Positions 7,522 to 16,420 are shown, numbered from the stretch's first letter. The stretch: DNA of 64,000 nucleotides from RGIG8050 sp045588915 (GCA_045588915.1 JAZNFA010000009.1:1-64000), one strand, 5' to 3'. The notes: generated by a model not told the origin, from the sequence alone. Translations and numbers: made by a program.

Positions 7522-8562
7522 TATTTTTTCTAAGGCAGTTAAAAAGGTTTTAATATCTTCCAAAGTATTATCCATACCAAGACTGATGCGTAACACTTGT
7601 TTTTGTTGTTGTGGTGTTAGTTTCATAGCTTCTAATGTGCGATTGCCTTTAGCGTGTGATGCACAAGCCGAACCAAGTCCAACATAAATTCCTTGAGCAG
7701 ACAAGGCGTTTAAAACTGTTTCACCAAAGATGTTTGGTAAAAGGATGTTAGTAATATAAGGGTTATTATTGATGCCGTTAACTCGGCAATTTGTCGGTAG
7801 GTGTTCAACTAAATATTGATGAATTTTCTCGATGTGAGGACAATGGAAATTTTGTGCTGCTGTGGCTAGTCCCATAATAGCACTTTGACTGAGTGTGCCG
7901 TGTGGTGCTTCAAGATTGATACCAGCACGAACCCAGAGTGCCCCAACACCTTTTGGCCCGTGAATTTTATGTCCACAAATGGTAACACTATCTAAATCTA
8001 ATTGTGTTACATCAAAATCAAATTTCGCAAAGGCTTGCGCTGCGTCGGCGTGGATATGAACTTTGGGATTGCGTGCACGAATTGCAGCAACAAGTGTCGC
8101 TGCATCTTGGTAGGTACCAATATCGCTGTTAACTAAACTAAACATAACAAGACTGGTTTGTTCGGTAACTAATTTGTCGATTGCACTTATGTCAATTGTT
8201 CCATCACGAAGTAGTGGAAGTGTGTCAACGGTGTAACCTTGATTGCTGCGCGCTTTAGCTGCTAGGTAGATTGAATTATGGTCACCTGCTGTGATAATTA
8301 GATGTTGTTGTGGACGGCGAATACAATGGTCCATAATTAAATGATTAGCTTGTGTGGCTGTATTGGTAAAAATAAGTTGTCCTGTTTGGGTGTGTAATTT
8401 ATTCATTAAAATAGTGCGTGCTTGTGTAATAATCTGTGATGCTTGGACACCACCTTTGTATAATGTATTGGCATTGAAATAAGTTGTTTGTTCAATTTCT
8501 TGCATTGCTTGCCATACGTTTGGTTGAATTCTCGTGGTGGCTGCATTATCTAAATAAATCAT
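7489..8562 (-). CDS. Cysteine desulfurase (NifS/IscS family)
   Basis: 357 residues, a PLP enzyme that removes sulfur from cysteine for Fe-S clusters or thio-tRNA. It begins MIYLDNAATTRIQPNVWQAM. The PLP lysine is in CGHKIHGPKG (about residue 197) and the sulfur-accepting Cys in GLGSACASHAKGN (about residue 300). The active-site loop is short, and the protein is somewhat shorter than IscS (about 400). No iscU or mnmA is adjacent, so its exact partner is open. A divergent promoter with the gene at 8618 lies upstream. Confidence 0.9.
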   Translation of the reverse strand: MIYLDNAATTRIQPNVWQAMQEIEQTTYFNANTLYKGGVQASQIITQARTILMNKLHTQTGQLIFTNTATQANHLIMDHCIRRPQQHLIITAGDHNSIYLAAKARSNQGYTVDTLPLLRDGTIDISAIDKLVTEQTSLVMFSLVNSDIGTYQDAATLVAAIRARNPKVHIHADAAQAFAKFDFDVTQLDLDSVTICGHKIHGPKGVGALWVRAGINLEAPHGTLSQSAIMGLATAAQNFHCPHIEKIHQYLVEHLPTNCRVNGINNNPYITNILLPNIFGETVLNALSAQGIYVGLGSACASHAKGNRTLEAMKLTPQQQKQVLRISLGMDNTLEDIKTFLTALEKILEAISTHNIF

Positions 8563-8571
8563 AATGATTCA

Positions 8572-8610
8572 ATTATAATGTTTGACGGAATTCCGTCAAA
8601 CACATATAAT
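8572..8610. promoter_or_regulatory. Divergent promoter pair fused at a 20-bp perfect palindrome
   Basis: TTTGACGGAATTCCGTCAAA (8581-8600) is a perfect palindrome. On the plus strand TTGACG (8582-8587) is 17 bases from TATAAT (8605-8610), which precedes the GTG at 8618 by seven bases. On the minus strand TTGACG (8599-8594) is 16 bases from TATAAT (8577-8572), which precedes the desulfurase ATG by nine. Both -35 boxes are thus arms of the palindrome. It may also be an operator. Confidence 0.65.
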
Positions 8611-8617
8611 TAAATTT

Positions 8618-9244
8618 GTGTTGAAGATAAATTACGTGAATGGTTATCAAGTGGGCAACAAGGTGGAAATTCCTGTGGCTGAAGATTTATTGTCTAGTTA
8701 CAACGACTTTTATGCGTCGAACTTAGAATTTTATCAAGGTCGTATGAAAAAACACAATGCCGTTGAAAACGAAACAGTTACGACAACTGATGAACAAACC
8801 GAAGTTGACTCGCAGTTTGAAGAAAAAGTCAAAAGTGAAGTAAAAGCTTTTGCTGGGTTGTGGGGGAGTTTGGATTTCGCTACGGCAACTTTAGTAGGCT
8901 TAGATATTGATTGGGATGCGATTCAAGAAATCTTGTTGGCTGAACAAGAAAAACAAATGACGCCATTTGAAACTTCTTTATCTGACACTGCAAGATTGTT
9001 ACGTAATGTTGCCAGTGTGTTGGCTTTCTCCGAACGTATTATTACTCGCTTACGTCGTAAAGCAGTGGGACAAGAAATGGTCGATTTGATGATTCAAGGT
9101 TTTGAAACTTTGTTAGCGCAGGTTGTTAATCGTGGCATTGAGATGCCGGAACTTGACGGTGCAGAAAATAAGAAAATTGCAAAACTAAGGACAGTAGATG
9201 CAATTATTGATTATGCAAATCATTTATTTATTTTAGGGAGATAA
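8618..9244 (+). CDS. Unrecognised soluble protein upstream of a LOG-family gene
   Basis: About 208 residues from the GTG at 8618, chosen because TATAAT ends seven bases before it and the open part further upstream is the palindromic promoter. There are no membrane segments. The N-terminal part is acidic; the C-terminal half is helical (SLSDTARLLRNVASVLAFSE and onward). I do not recognise the family. The LOG-family gene follows four bases later with its own ribosome-binding site, so the two are an operon and may act together. Confidence 0.55.
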   Translation: MLKINYVNGYQVGNKVEIPVAEDLLSSYNDFYASNLEFYQGRMKKHNAVENETVTTTDEQTEVDSQFEEKVKSEVKAFAGLWGSLDFATATLVGLDIDWDAIQEILLAEQEKQMTPFETSLSDTARLLRNVASVLAFSERIITRLRRKAVGQEMVDLMIQGFETLLAQVVNRGIEMPELDGAENKKIAKLRTVDAIIDYANHLFILGR

Positions 9245-9248
9245 TAAA

Positions 9249-9815
9249 ATGAAGGTATGTGTATGTGGTGGAACTAATCCAGCAACAAATGCAAAGTTCA
9301 CAGAGTGTGTACGTCGTATCGGCGAATTATTTTGTGATAATGATATCGAATTGATTTGGGGTGGAAACAGATTTGGTGTTTTGGCAACAATTCATCAAGT
9401 ATATGTAGAACGTAAAAAGCCGAATACTTTATATTTACCAAAAACATATATTGATGATTTAAACGGTATGGCAACGGATAAGGTTGTCGTTTTGGAAACA
9501 ATCAGCGAACGTCAGGATGCAATGTCACACAATAGCGACGCCATTGTTTTTGTGCCTGGTGGAATTGGTACAATGTATGAATTCTGGGCAAGTGTAGAAG
9601 CATTACGTTCGGGTGAAATTAGTGCTAAATTGTTCTTGTATAATTTTGAAGGTTTCTTCAATAAGCAAATTGAGTTTTATGACTTCATCAACCAAAATGG
9701 TTTTACTAAAACAGGTTTAGGTGGCAGTCCTTATAAAATTAAACCAGAAGAGTTGTTTACGGTTGTTGATACTCCGGAAGCTTTAATTAAAGAATTACAG
9801 AAAATCAAAAAATAA
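9249..9815 (+). CDS. LOG family protein (lysine decarboxylase-like nucleosidase)
   Basis: 188 residues with a Rossmann-like fold. KVCVCGGTNPATN starts the first strand, IELIWGGNRFGVLATI follows, and VFVPGGIGTMYEFW is the PGGxGTxxE motif that binds phosphoribosyl groups in the family. Characterised LOG proteins hydrolyse nucleoside 5'-monophosphates, releasing the base. The substrate here is unknown. The SD sequence GGGAG is placed nine bases before ATG. A terminator follows at 9824. Confidence 0.8.
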   Translation: MKVCVCGGTNPATNAKFTECVRRIGELFCDNDIELIWGGNRFGVLATIHQVYVERKKPNTLYLPKTYIDDLNGMATDKVVVLETISERQDAMSHNSDAIVFVPGGIGTMYEFWASVEALRSGEISAKLFLYNFEGFFNKQIEFYDFINQNGFTKTGLGGSPYKIKPEELFTVVDTPEALIKELQKIKK

Positions 9816-9823
9816 AAACATTT

Positions 9824-9850
9824 AAAAAGTCCTGTATAAGGACTTTTTAT
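9824..9850 (+). terminator. Terminator after the LOG-family operon
   Basis: Stem AAAAAGTCCT / AGGACTTTTT with loop GTATA, then T-rich sequence. The A-rich left arm means it could also act for the minus-strand gene at 9869. Confidence 0.75.
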
Positions 9851-9868
9851 TTCGTCGTACTGCTCAGC

Positions 9869-10102
9869 TTAGCAACATGGATTGCAGTTGAATTTGCACA
9901 TAATGTCTTTACCGAAAACAATAAACAAAATAATCAACGTGCATAGATCTAAGCCAAAGAAACCACCTTTTAAAACTACCATAACTAAAATGATAATCCA
10001 TAATACATCACAACTGGTGCTGCATTTTTTTGGTTTTGAAGTTTCTTTACAACCACATTCGTGGCAATTGCAGTTTGTTCCTTTTAGGATTTCATCAAAC
10101 AT
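9869..10102 (-). CDS. Small cysteine-rich membrane protein
   Basis: 77 residues from ATG 10102, fixed by AAGGAG eight bases upstream. The N-terminal half has a cysteine cluster (CNCHECGCKETSKPKKCSTS) able to bind metal. It is followed by two hydrophobic helices (VLWIIILVMVVLKGG and LCTLIILFIVFG) and an end with CKFNCNPCC. The frame is open a further 38 codons upstream, but the ribosome-binding site argues against using them. Family unknown. The Cys-rich face could bind iron or zinc. Confidence 0.5.
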   Translation of the reverse strand: MFDEILKGTNCNCHECGCKETSKPKKCSTSCDVLWIIILVMVVLKGGFFGLDLCTLIILFIVFGKDIMCKFNCNPCC

Positions 10103-10246
10103 TTTTTTATCTCCTTCAATTATGTTAGGACAACTGACGCGTCGTTCTTTTGTGAAAAGTTGTTGTCCTACGTCATAATATGGTGAGGTGGTGTGATGTG
10201 TTAAAAATTCTTGCATTTTTATAGTAAAAAATGTTATTATAATACT

Positions 10247-11338
10247 ATGGATAAAATTTGGAATATAACAATCGACTTTTTGGCAAAAGTCAATACATTT
10301 ATACCTTTGGTGGCTGTGCTATGGGCAGGCCTTGGACTGATTGGTATTGTTTTAATTTTAGCGATTACGGGTTGTGTTTTACGTAAACGCTTAGTCCCAA
10401 ATTGGTTAATGTGGACTTACTTCATTTTTGCAAGTATTATTATCTTTGCACAAGCAAATAACGATATTTTTACCGTCGTTGAAAATATCGAAATTCCATT
10501 CTTGGTTGTTTTAGTTTGCTATGTGTTACGTTCAGTATTTTACCGTCGTCCACGTTATACGTTCTCAACACGTTCAATTACCGTACGTGAAATTGATAAA
10601 TCACGTCCAGTGAAAAATGCCGTAGTAGAAGAAAATCCTAGTTCAGCATTAGAAGTTGAAAAAGTTGATTTAGAACCAGCAAAAGAAAACGAAGACTTAA
10701 TTTTACAAACAGAAGAAGTTGCAGAAGAAAAAGTTGAAGATACACTTGATGAAGTAGAAGCTGAAACAGAAAAAGAAGAAAGTTCTGAGTCTGAAGAAGT
10801 TGCCGCAGAAGTAGCTACTGAAGAAAAAGAAGCAGTTGAAGAAACAGTAACCGAAGCAGCAAAAGAAGAAGTAGTGGAAGCTAATGAAAAAGTAGAAATG
10901 CCTGAGGTTAAGGCAATTGCAGAGCCAGCTATGCCAAATGTTCAACCAGCACCTGCACCTGCACCAGCACCAACACCTGTGCGTCCAAGTGTACGTCCTG
11001 CAACAACTGGTTATGCAACATCATCTACAACCAGCAGCTTTGCTCGTCCAAGTGCAACAACAAGTTCGTTTGCAACAAGTCGTCCAACAACTACAACAAC
11101 CACAACAAGTGCGACATCAACAACATCTCGTCCTTTAGGAAGTTATAGTTCACTTTATGGTTCACGTTTGGGAAATACTACGACAACAACAAGACCAACT
11201 GCTACAACAACCACTGGCAGTGCGACCAGTAGTTTGAACCGTCCAGCAGGTTTGGGTACTGCAAACGCAAAAACACCACGTTCAACAGATGACATTATGG
11301 CAGCAATTGAACGTTTACGTGCAAGTATGAAAAAATAA
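10247..11338 (+). CDS. Membrane-anchored protein with acidic and Thr/Ser/Pro-rich tail
   Basis: About 363 residues. The N-terminal 110 residues hold three hydrophobic helices. A basic juxtamembrane part is followed by a long Glu-rich region (about 140-230), a Pro-Ala stretch and a Thr/Ser low-complexity region, then a short conserved-looking end TDDIMAAIERLRASMKK. I chose ATG 10247 because TATTAT (10235-10240) precedes it by six bases. The layout suggests a cytoplasmic or surface tether, but I do not recognise a family. Confidence 0.6.
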   Translation: MDKIWNITIDFLAKVNTFIPLVAVLWAGLGLIGIVLILAITGCVLRKRLVPNWLMWTYFIFASIIIFAQANNDIFTVVENIEIPFLVVLVCYVLRSVFYRRPRYTFSTRSITVREIDKSRPVKNAVVEENPSSALEVEKVDLEPAKENEDLILQTEEVAEEKVEDTLDEVEAETEKEESSESEEVAAEVATEEKEAVEETVTEAAKEEVVEANEKVEMPEVKAIAEPAMPNVQPAPAPAPAPTPVRPSVRPATTGYATSSTTSSFARPSATTSSFATSRPTTTTTTTSATSTTSRPLGSYSSLYGSRLGNTTTTTRPTATTTTGSATSSLNRPAGLGTANAKTPRSTDDIMAAIERLRASMKK

Positions 11339-11345
11339 AAATTGA

Positions 11346-12728
11346 TTAAATTTTGTTAATCGTATAACCGTCGGAGGTATCATTGATTTGGTAACCTGCG
11401 GCGGTTATTTTATTGCGTAATTCGTCGGCGACTTGCCAGTTGCGTGCTTTTTTAGCTTGGAGTCGTTGTTCGGCTAGATTACGGATTTCGTCAGGAATCA
11501 TTGTTTGTGTTTCAGTTTGTACTGCTGTTGCTAATGACAAAGAAAGTACTTGGTCAAATTCTTCAGTCACTAATTTATAAATATCTTGAGAGTCTGGTTG
11601 TTTTAACGCTTGGTGGACAACGGCTAACGCCATCGGCGTGTTTAGGTCGTTATTGATTGCATCGGTAAAAGCTTGACGTAATTCCTTTAAAACTTCCGTG
11701 TCGGTTGGGGTAGTCGATGCACGGTGGCGACGCAAAGCGTTTACAATGTTGCGATAATTCTCACGTGCGCCGTTCAGTGCTGTGAAAGTGAAGTTAAGGA
11801 CGCTACGATAAATTGTTTGTAACATCAATAAACGTAAATGCATTGGTTCATAACCTTTGGCAATTAAATCATCGAGTGAATAAACATTACCTAAGCTTTT
11901 ACTCATTTTGCCACCGTCGATGGTCATAAATTCATTATGGAACCAAAAGTTACACATTTTCTTGCCGGTTGCAGTTTGTGTTTGTGCGATTTCATTTGTA
12001 TGATGCACAGGAATGTGGTCGACGCCACCAGTGTGGATATCAAAAGGAACTGGTAAGTGTTGCATTGAGATTGCCGAACATTCTATATGCCAACCTGGGC
12101 AGCCGACACCCCACGGAGAATCCCATTTTTGAATGGTGTTTGGACTCACAAATTTCCAAAGGGCAAAGTCGTTGATGTTACGTTTTTCGCCGAGCGCTAT
12201 ACGTGCGCCACCAATGTTGCCTTCAAGACTGCCTTTGGAAAGTTGGAAGTAGTCAGGAAATGTTGAGGCGTCAAAATAGATACCGTCACTGGTACGGTAC
12301 GTACTGCCTTTTGCTTCAAGGGTTTTAATGAGTTCAATCATACCATCAATACACTGGGTTGCTGGGACAATGTGTTTGGCTGGGGTTACGTTTAAACGTT
12401 TTAAGTCATTCATAAAGATGTCGGTATATTTTTTGGCAATTTCTAATGGATGAACTCCCATCTTGCGTGCTGTGGTTTCGACTTTATCTTCGCCGTTATC
12501 GCCATCACCGACGAGATGTCCTACGTCCGTAATGTTCATTACGTCTTCAATTTGGTAACCGTTGTAACGTAAGGTCTTTTTTAAGATATCGCCACAAATA
12601 TAAGCACGTAAGTTCCCGATATGAGCAATGTTATAAACGGTTGGTCCACATGAGTACATTTGCACGACGCCGGGCTTTACCGTGGTAAAAGTTTCTTTTT
12701 GTTTGGTCAAAGTATTATAAAGTTTCAT
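11346..12728 (-). CDS. cysS: Cysteinyl-tRNA synthetase
   Basis: About 460 residues, class I synthetase. The HIGH-type motif is in YSCGPTVYNIAHIGNLRAY, the zinc site includes GCPGWHIECSAI and HTGGVDHIPVHHTNEIAQ, and the KMSKS motif is GGKMSKSLGNVYSL. It charges tRNA-Cys in the cytosol. The frame is open to 12746, but MKLYNTLTKQKE at 12728 matches how these proteins begin, and TATAAT ends exactly six bases before that ATG. The start is therefore moved. Upstream on the other strand is yabP. Confidence 0.95.
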   Translation of the reverse strand: MKLYNTLTKQKETFTTVKPGVVQMYSCGPTVYNIAHIGNLRAYICGDILKKTLRYNGYQIEDVMNITDVGHLVGDGDNGEDKVETTARKMGVHPLEIAKKYTDIFMNDLKRLNVTPAKHIVPATQCIDGMIELIKTLEAKGSTYRTSDGIYFDASTFPDYFQLSKGSLEGNIGGARIALGEKRNINDFALWKFVSPNTIQKWDSPWGVGCPGWHIECSAISMQHLPVPFDIHTGGVDHIPVHHTNEIAQTQTATGKKMCNFWFHNEFMTIDGGKMSKSLGNVYSLDDLIAKGYEPMHLRLLMLQTIYRSVLNFTFTALNGARENYRNIVNALRRHRASTTPTDTEVLKELRQAFTDAINNDLNTPMALAVVHQALKQPDSQDIYKLVTEEFDQVLSLSLATAVQTETQTMIPDEIRNLAEQRLQAKKARNWQVADELRNKITAAGYQINDTSDGYTINKI

Positions 12729-12756
12729 ATCTTCATTATACGTCATAAGTATAAGT

Positions 12757-13020
12757 ATGGAAAATGAAAAAAGCGATTTAACGTTACTTAATCGTCGTCA
12801 GTTAAATATTACTGGTGTGAAAAAAATTAAAAGTAGTGAGCCAGAACAAATTGTCTTGCTTTTGCAAAATGCCGGTTTGGTAATTGGGGGAGTGGATTTG
12901 TTTGTTGTTTCGGCGAGTATTGAGACAGGCGAAGTTTCAATTACTGGTTTAATCAAATCTATGCGCTATACAGGAATAACCGATAAGCGTAAATTTTCAT
13001 TCAAAAATATCTTTCGTTAA
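12757..13020 (+). CDS. yabP: Sporulation protein YabP-like
   Basis: 87 residues, close to the normal size. LTLLNRRQLNITGVKKIKSS, then LLLQNAGLVIGGVDLFVV and the beta-rich GEVSITGLIKSMRYTG match the YabP/YqfC fold. In Bacillus yabP is a mother-cell gene needed for spore coat and cortex formation. The start overlaps the divergent cysS promoter region. The next small membrane gene is where yabQ sits in Bacillus. Confidence 0.75.
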   Translation: MENEKSDLTLLNRRQLNITGVKKIKSSEPEQIVLLLQNAGLVIGGVDLFVVSASIETGEVSITGLIKSMRYTGITDKRKFSFKNIFR

Positions 13021-13034
13021 GCATAGTCATAAAT

Positions 13035-13235
13035 GTGTTAGCTTTGATGTCGAATACAGCACTGGTGCAAATTATACAATTTTTAGTGCTGTTGTTTTTT
13101 CTTTGGGTGGTCGTGGCGGCTTGTGGAGCACGTATTCATTTGCCAAAAACAAAATTTGAACCTTTGATTGATATTTGGTTGGTGTTGGTTTTATTGATTT
13201 ATGCTGTGTCATTAAAAATTATTTTCTCGACATAA
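13035..13235 (+). CDS. Small membrane protein in the yabQ position
   Basis: 66 residues from GTG 13035, with CATAGT seven bases upstream. An ATG at 13047 is the alternative. Two hydrophobic helices (VQIIQFLVLLFFLWVVVAAC and DIWLVLVLLIYAVSLKIIF) flank a short polar loop. It follows yabP by 14 bases, the place yabQ holds in Bacillus, but it is shorter than YabQ and I see no shared motif. It may be a reduced counterpart or an unrelated gene. Confidence 0.5.
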   Translation: MLALMSNTALVQIIQFLVLLFFLWVVVAACGARIHLPKTKFEPLIDIWLVLVLLIYAVSLKIIFST

Positions 13236-13265
13236 TAAGTTGTGTAGGTTATACTGTCAGTAATT

Positions 13266-14003
13266 ATGGGGATGAAATCACAACTTCTATATACTGGTAA
13301 TGAATTTATGGCCGACTTGAGTAACATTGTTATTTGGTTGGTTAGTATTGCTGGTGCGTTGATGACTTTGTATGCTGTTTACATTGGCTATTTGTTTGCA
13401 ACGGCATCTGATGAAGGAAAACGAAAAACAGCCAAATCCCGTTTAATTAAATTGATCAGTACAATTTTTATTGTTTATGCACTTGCTGCGACATTAAATG
13501 TGATTAAGGTTACCTTCACCGAGCTTGAAAAGTCAACGGAAGAAGATACGACCAACACCGACTGGACTGCTGTGGAGTATGTGTATTCAGGAAGACCAGA
13601 GTTTTTGGTTAATACAAAAAATGATATTTTCGAAACAGGGTTTGTTTTAGACCCACAATACATTAAACTTGATGGTGTTGAGGGTGGATATTTAAGTGGT
13701 GCCAAAATTACTGGATTTCAGTTTGTTGGTGAAGCTGTTTATGGTTTAAATGAATTAAAATATGAAATGTTTTGTGATAAAAATACTGATGGGACATTAA
13801 AGGTTAGATATTATTGTAAAAAAGAGGATGACATTAACGAAGACATTCAGATTGTTTGTGAAAAAAGAAATGCGGGTGGTGGTAGTGGATGGATTTATGG
13901 TGAGCTTACTTTTGATTATAATAATATGAAAGGTCTTACGACACGTGTGCAAATTCTTATTGACCGAGCTAATCCTGCTGCCGAGATAGATTTAGTTGAA
14001 TGA
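13266..14003 (+). CDS. Membrane protein with pilin-like N-terminal helices
   Basis: 245 residues. Two membrane helices (about 17-44 and 60-80) flank a basic loop, ATASDEGKRKTAKSRLIKLI. This helix-loop-helix resembles the TrbC/VirB2 pilin arrangement of type IV secretion. A 160-residue polar domain with four cysteines (CD, YYCKK, VCEK) follows and should lie outside the cytoplasm. TATACT (13250-13255) with TCGACA 17 bases upstream forms the promoter, 10 bases from ATG. No other secretion genes are nearby, so conjugation is not implied. Function unknown. Confidence 0.5.
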   Translation: MGMKSQLLYTGNEFMADLSNIVIWLVSIAGALMTLYAVYIGYLFATASDEGKRKTAKSRLIKLISTIFIVYALAATLNVIKVTFTELEKSTEEDTTNTDWTAVEYVYSGRPEFLVNTKNDIFETGFVLDPQYIKLDGVEGGYLSGAKITGFQFVGEAVYGLNELKYEMFCDKNTDGTLKVRYYCKKEDDINEDIQIVCEKRNAGGGSGWIYGELTFDYNNMKGLTTRVQILIDRANPAAEIDLVE

Positions 14004-14069
14004 TGCACAATTTAAGATCAATATAGTCGAGTGATTGACGGCAAATTTGTCGTGTGATAAAATTGAGGT

Positions 14070-14321
14070 ATGGAAAAGAATAACGAAACAAAATTGTTAG
14101 AAGAAATTTGTACAGCGATTGCAAAACAATTGCGTAAACCGGTTGCCGAAGTAACTGCCGATAAAAAATTAAAAGAAGATTTGAATGCAGATAGTTTGGA
14201 TTTGGTTGAATTAATGATGAACTTGGAAGAAAAGTACAACATTACCATCGCTGATGAAGATTTGGTCAAAATGCAAACGATTCAAGATGTTGCAACTTAT
14301 ATTGCTAATGTAATGAAATAA
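14070..14321 (+). CDS. acpP: Acyl carrier protein
   Basis: 83 residues, acidic. The 4'-phosphopantetheine serine is Ser42 in LNADSLDLVELMM, followed by EKYNITIADEDL and IQDVATYI, all canonical. It carries acyl chains in fatty acid synthesis in the cytosol. TAAAAT lies six bases before ATG, so the mRNA should be leaderless. It stands apart from plsX and from any fab genes in this window. Confidence 0.93.
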   Translation: MEKNNETKLLEEICTAIAKQLRKPVAEVTADKKLKEDLNADSLDLVELMMNLEEKYNITIADEDLVKMQTIQDVATYIANVMK

Positions 14322-14350
14322 TTTTGTATGCCACTGGCATACATATAGTT

Positions 14351-15154
14351 GTGTTTGTTACCTTGGGTTGGTTTTTGTTAAGCGCCGTGTTAATTGGACT
14401 CGGTGCTTTTTTTTGTCGCGGGGTTTTAATAATGTTGCCGGTTTGGATTGTGGTGGGTGTGGCAGTATTGATGGGGCAAGCTGAAATTGCTGTTGGAGTG
14501 GTTTTGGGGACGGTTGCAGTGAATACTGCCATAATTGGGCTGGGCAGTTTGTTGTTTAATGTGAGTTTAACGCGTGAACATTGGGCGCAGGTTGGTTTGA
14601 CGTTGATTGGTTTGCTTGCAATATTGGTGACGACGGCTTTTGGCGAAATGGGGTGTTTTGCTGGCTGTGGTTTGGTTTTAGTTGGTTTGGTAGCAAATCG
14701 TGTCCACAAACAAAAAATTTGTGGGCGTTTGTGGTTAAAGTTGCTGGTCGGTGTTTTGATTTTGTTTGTGGGGGCATTTGTCTTCTTTTGGCAAAGAAAT
14801 TTAATCACTACATTTTTTGGAATGCCGGATGGAAGGTGGGCGATGGTGATTCTTGCTCCGTTAGTTGTGATTGCTTGGATTGTCGCTTGCAACAAAAAAT
14901 GCGTTGAAAAATATAGTTGCTTGCAGGTGTTATCAACGTCTAATGCTTTGTTGGTTACGGTCGGTTGTGGGGTAATGGCTGTATTAGGACAATTACAATT
15001 TTCGCAAGTTGTCAGAGTTGTTGTTTTGCCTTGGCTGACTTTAATGATTTTAATTTTAGGTGTGATGTTGTTTGTACCCAAAAAAACCACCCGATGGTGG
15101 GGTGGTTTGTTGGTTTTGATGTATGTAGGATTGCTAACGAGTTTAATTTGGTAA
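14351..15154 (+). CDS. Polytopic membrane protein, unrecognised
   Basis: About 267 residues and eight to ten hydrophobic helices. I favour the GTG at 14351, where the hydrophobic N terminus begins; an ATG at 14324 is in frame. The segment AEIAVGVVLGTVAVNTAIIG (about 44-63) recalls the alpha repeat of Na+/Ca2+ exchanger-type carriers, but the acidic TSxPE motif is missing, so exchange activity is doubtful. Convergent to hisS with only 6 bases between. Confidence 0.5.
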   Translation: MFVTLGWFLLSAVLIGLGAFFCRGVLIMLPVWIVVGVAVLMGQAEIAVGVVLGTVAVNTAIIGLGSLLFNVSLTREHWAQVGLTLIGLLAILVTTAFGEMGCFAGCGLVLVGLVANRVHKQKICGRLWLKLLVGVLILFVGAFVFFWQRNLITTFFGMPDGRWAMVILAPLVVIAWIVACNKKCVEKYSCLQVLSTSNALLVTVGCGVMAVLGQLQFSQVVRVVVLPWLTLMILILGVMLFVPKKTTRWWGGLLVLMYVGLLTSLIW

Positions 15155-15160
15155 GCAATG

Positions 15161-16420
15161 TTATTGCTTTAATTGTTGTGCTAATTCAGTTAAATTGGTT
15201 AAAGCAAAATCTTTTTGTTCGCCTGTTTGTAAATTTTTCAGACGTAGTTTGCCACTGCTGATTTCGTCTGTTCCAATGACGGTCGCATATTTAATTAAAG
15301 TTGCTGCTGCATATTCCAATGCTTTACCAACTTTAGGTTTCGCTGTCCATAACATTGTAGGAATACCAAGCGCTCGTAATTGGTTTGCTAAGTTGTGGCA
15401 TTGTGGTTCGGTGTTCATTGGCACAATGAGTAATTTAATGCTATTTGTGGCTGTTGGTGCAGTAAGAACAGCTGTGATTGGTTCAAGTCCAAACGACATA
15501 CCAACGGCAGGGTAAGCAATACCAGAACCGACAAAGTTAGTAATAATTTGGTCGTAACGACCGCCGCCGCCGAGTGATGATGTATACTGACCGGTAGCAT
15601 CAAATACTTCCCAAACAACACCAGTGTAAACGTTTAAGCCACGTGCTAGTGATGGGGTGAATAAGCAATATTGCGCCAAATTTAATGCTGTGAGTTGAGT
15701 AAAGAGTTGCTTGATTTCAGTGATGCCTTGGTTGTTAGGTAATATTTTTTCCAGTGCATTAAAATCAAGAGTAACTGTATCTAATAATTGAATAGCTTTT
15801 TCACTAGGAAGAAACTTGCCTAATTCAGTTAGTGTTTCATCGCGTGTAATCTTTTTGATTTTGTCGAGAATGCCGATAATGGCATCGTGGTTTTCGGTAA
15901 CACCTAAATATTGTAATAAGCCAATTAAAATTTGACGGTGTCCAATTTGGATTTGTGGTTTAATGCCGAGTTGCAAATAGCAGGTAATAGCAAGTTCAAG
16001 TAACTCAATTTCGATACCACGACTACCATCGCCAACAACGTCGACGTCGCACTGAATGAACTCACGTAAGCGTCCGGCTTTGACAGGTCCGTTACGAAAA
16101 ACTTTGCCGATTTCGTAGCGTTTGAATGGAAGCTTTAAACTACGGTTTAGTGCGATGTATTTACAAAAGGGGACAGTTAAGTCAAAACGTAAGCCTAAAT
16201 CACGTGCGCCTTGGTCAGATAAAGAATAAATTTCTTTGACGATTTCGGCTTGGTCGCCGTATTTATAGGTGAGTAGGTCACGATAATTAAGCATTGCCGT
16301 GTCTAAAGGTTGATAACCGTATAATTCAAAATTACGGCGTAAAGTGTCTGTAATATGGTTACGGAGTGTCATTACTGTTGGGTCAAAGTCCGTAACGCCT
16401 TTTAAATTGCGAATTACCAT
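15161..16420 (-). CDS. hisS: Histidyl-tRNA synthetase
   Basis: 419 residues, class II synthetase. Motif 2 is YEIGKVFRNGPVKAGRLREF, the histidine-A motif is LARGLNVYTGVVWEVF, motif 3 is VGMSFGLEPI, and GGGGRYDQII is present. A C-terminal anticodon-binding domain is present (about 325-419). It overlaps metG by 7 bases. CAGGAG, within the end of metG, is its ribosome-binding site, so the two are translationally coupled. Confidence 0.93.
   Translation of the reverse strand: MVIRNLKGVTDFDPTVMTLRNHITDTLRRNFELYGYQPLDTAMLNYRDLLTYKYGDQAEIVKEIYSLSDQGARDLGLRFDLTVPFCKYIALNRSLKLPFKRYEIGKVFRNGPVKAGRLREFIQCDVDVVGDGSRGIEIELLELAITCYLQLGIKPQIQIGHRQILIGLLQYLGVTENHDAIIGILDKIKKITRDETLTELGKFLPSEKAIQLLDTVTLDFNALEKILPNNQGITEIKQLFTQLTALNLAQYCLFTPSLARGLNVYTGVVWEVFDATGQYTSSLGGGGRYDQIITNFVGSGIAYPAVGMSFGLEPITAVLTAPTATNSIKLLIVPMNTEPQCHNLANQLRALGIPTMLWTAKPKVGKALEYAAATLIKYATVIGTDEISSGKLRLKNLQTGEQKDFALTNLTELAQQLKQ

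Noticed and set aside
10703..11138. Phe/Cys-rich and Gln/His-rich open frames
   Set aside because: They are other-frame readings of the Glu-rich and Thr-rich low-complexity tail of the 10247 gene.
12729..12746. The earlier ATG of cysS (MTYNED)
   Set aside because: It overlaps the TATAAT box that lies six bases before the better start MKLYNTL.
14305..15090. A 261-codon minus-strand open frame
   Set aside because: It lies opposite the membrane protein at 14351, is rich in Thr, Asn, Pro and Lys as expected for the antisense of a hydrophobic gene, and has no start signals or family match.
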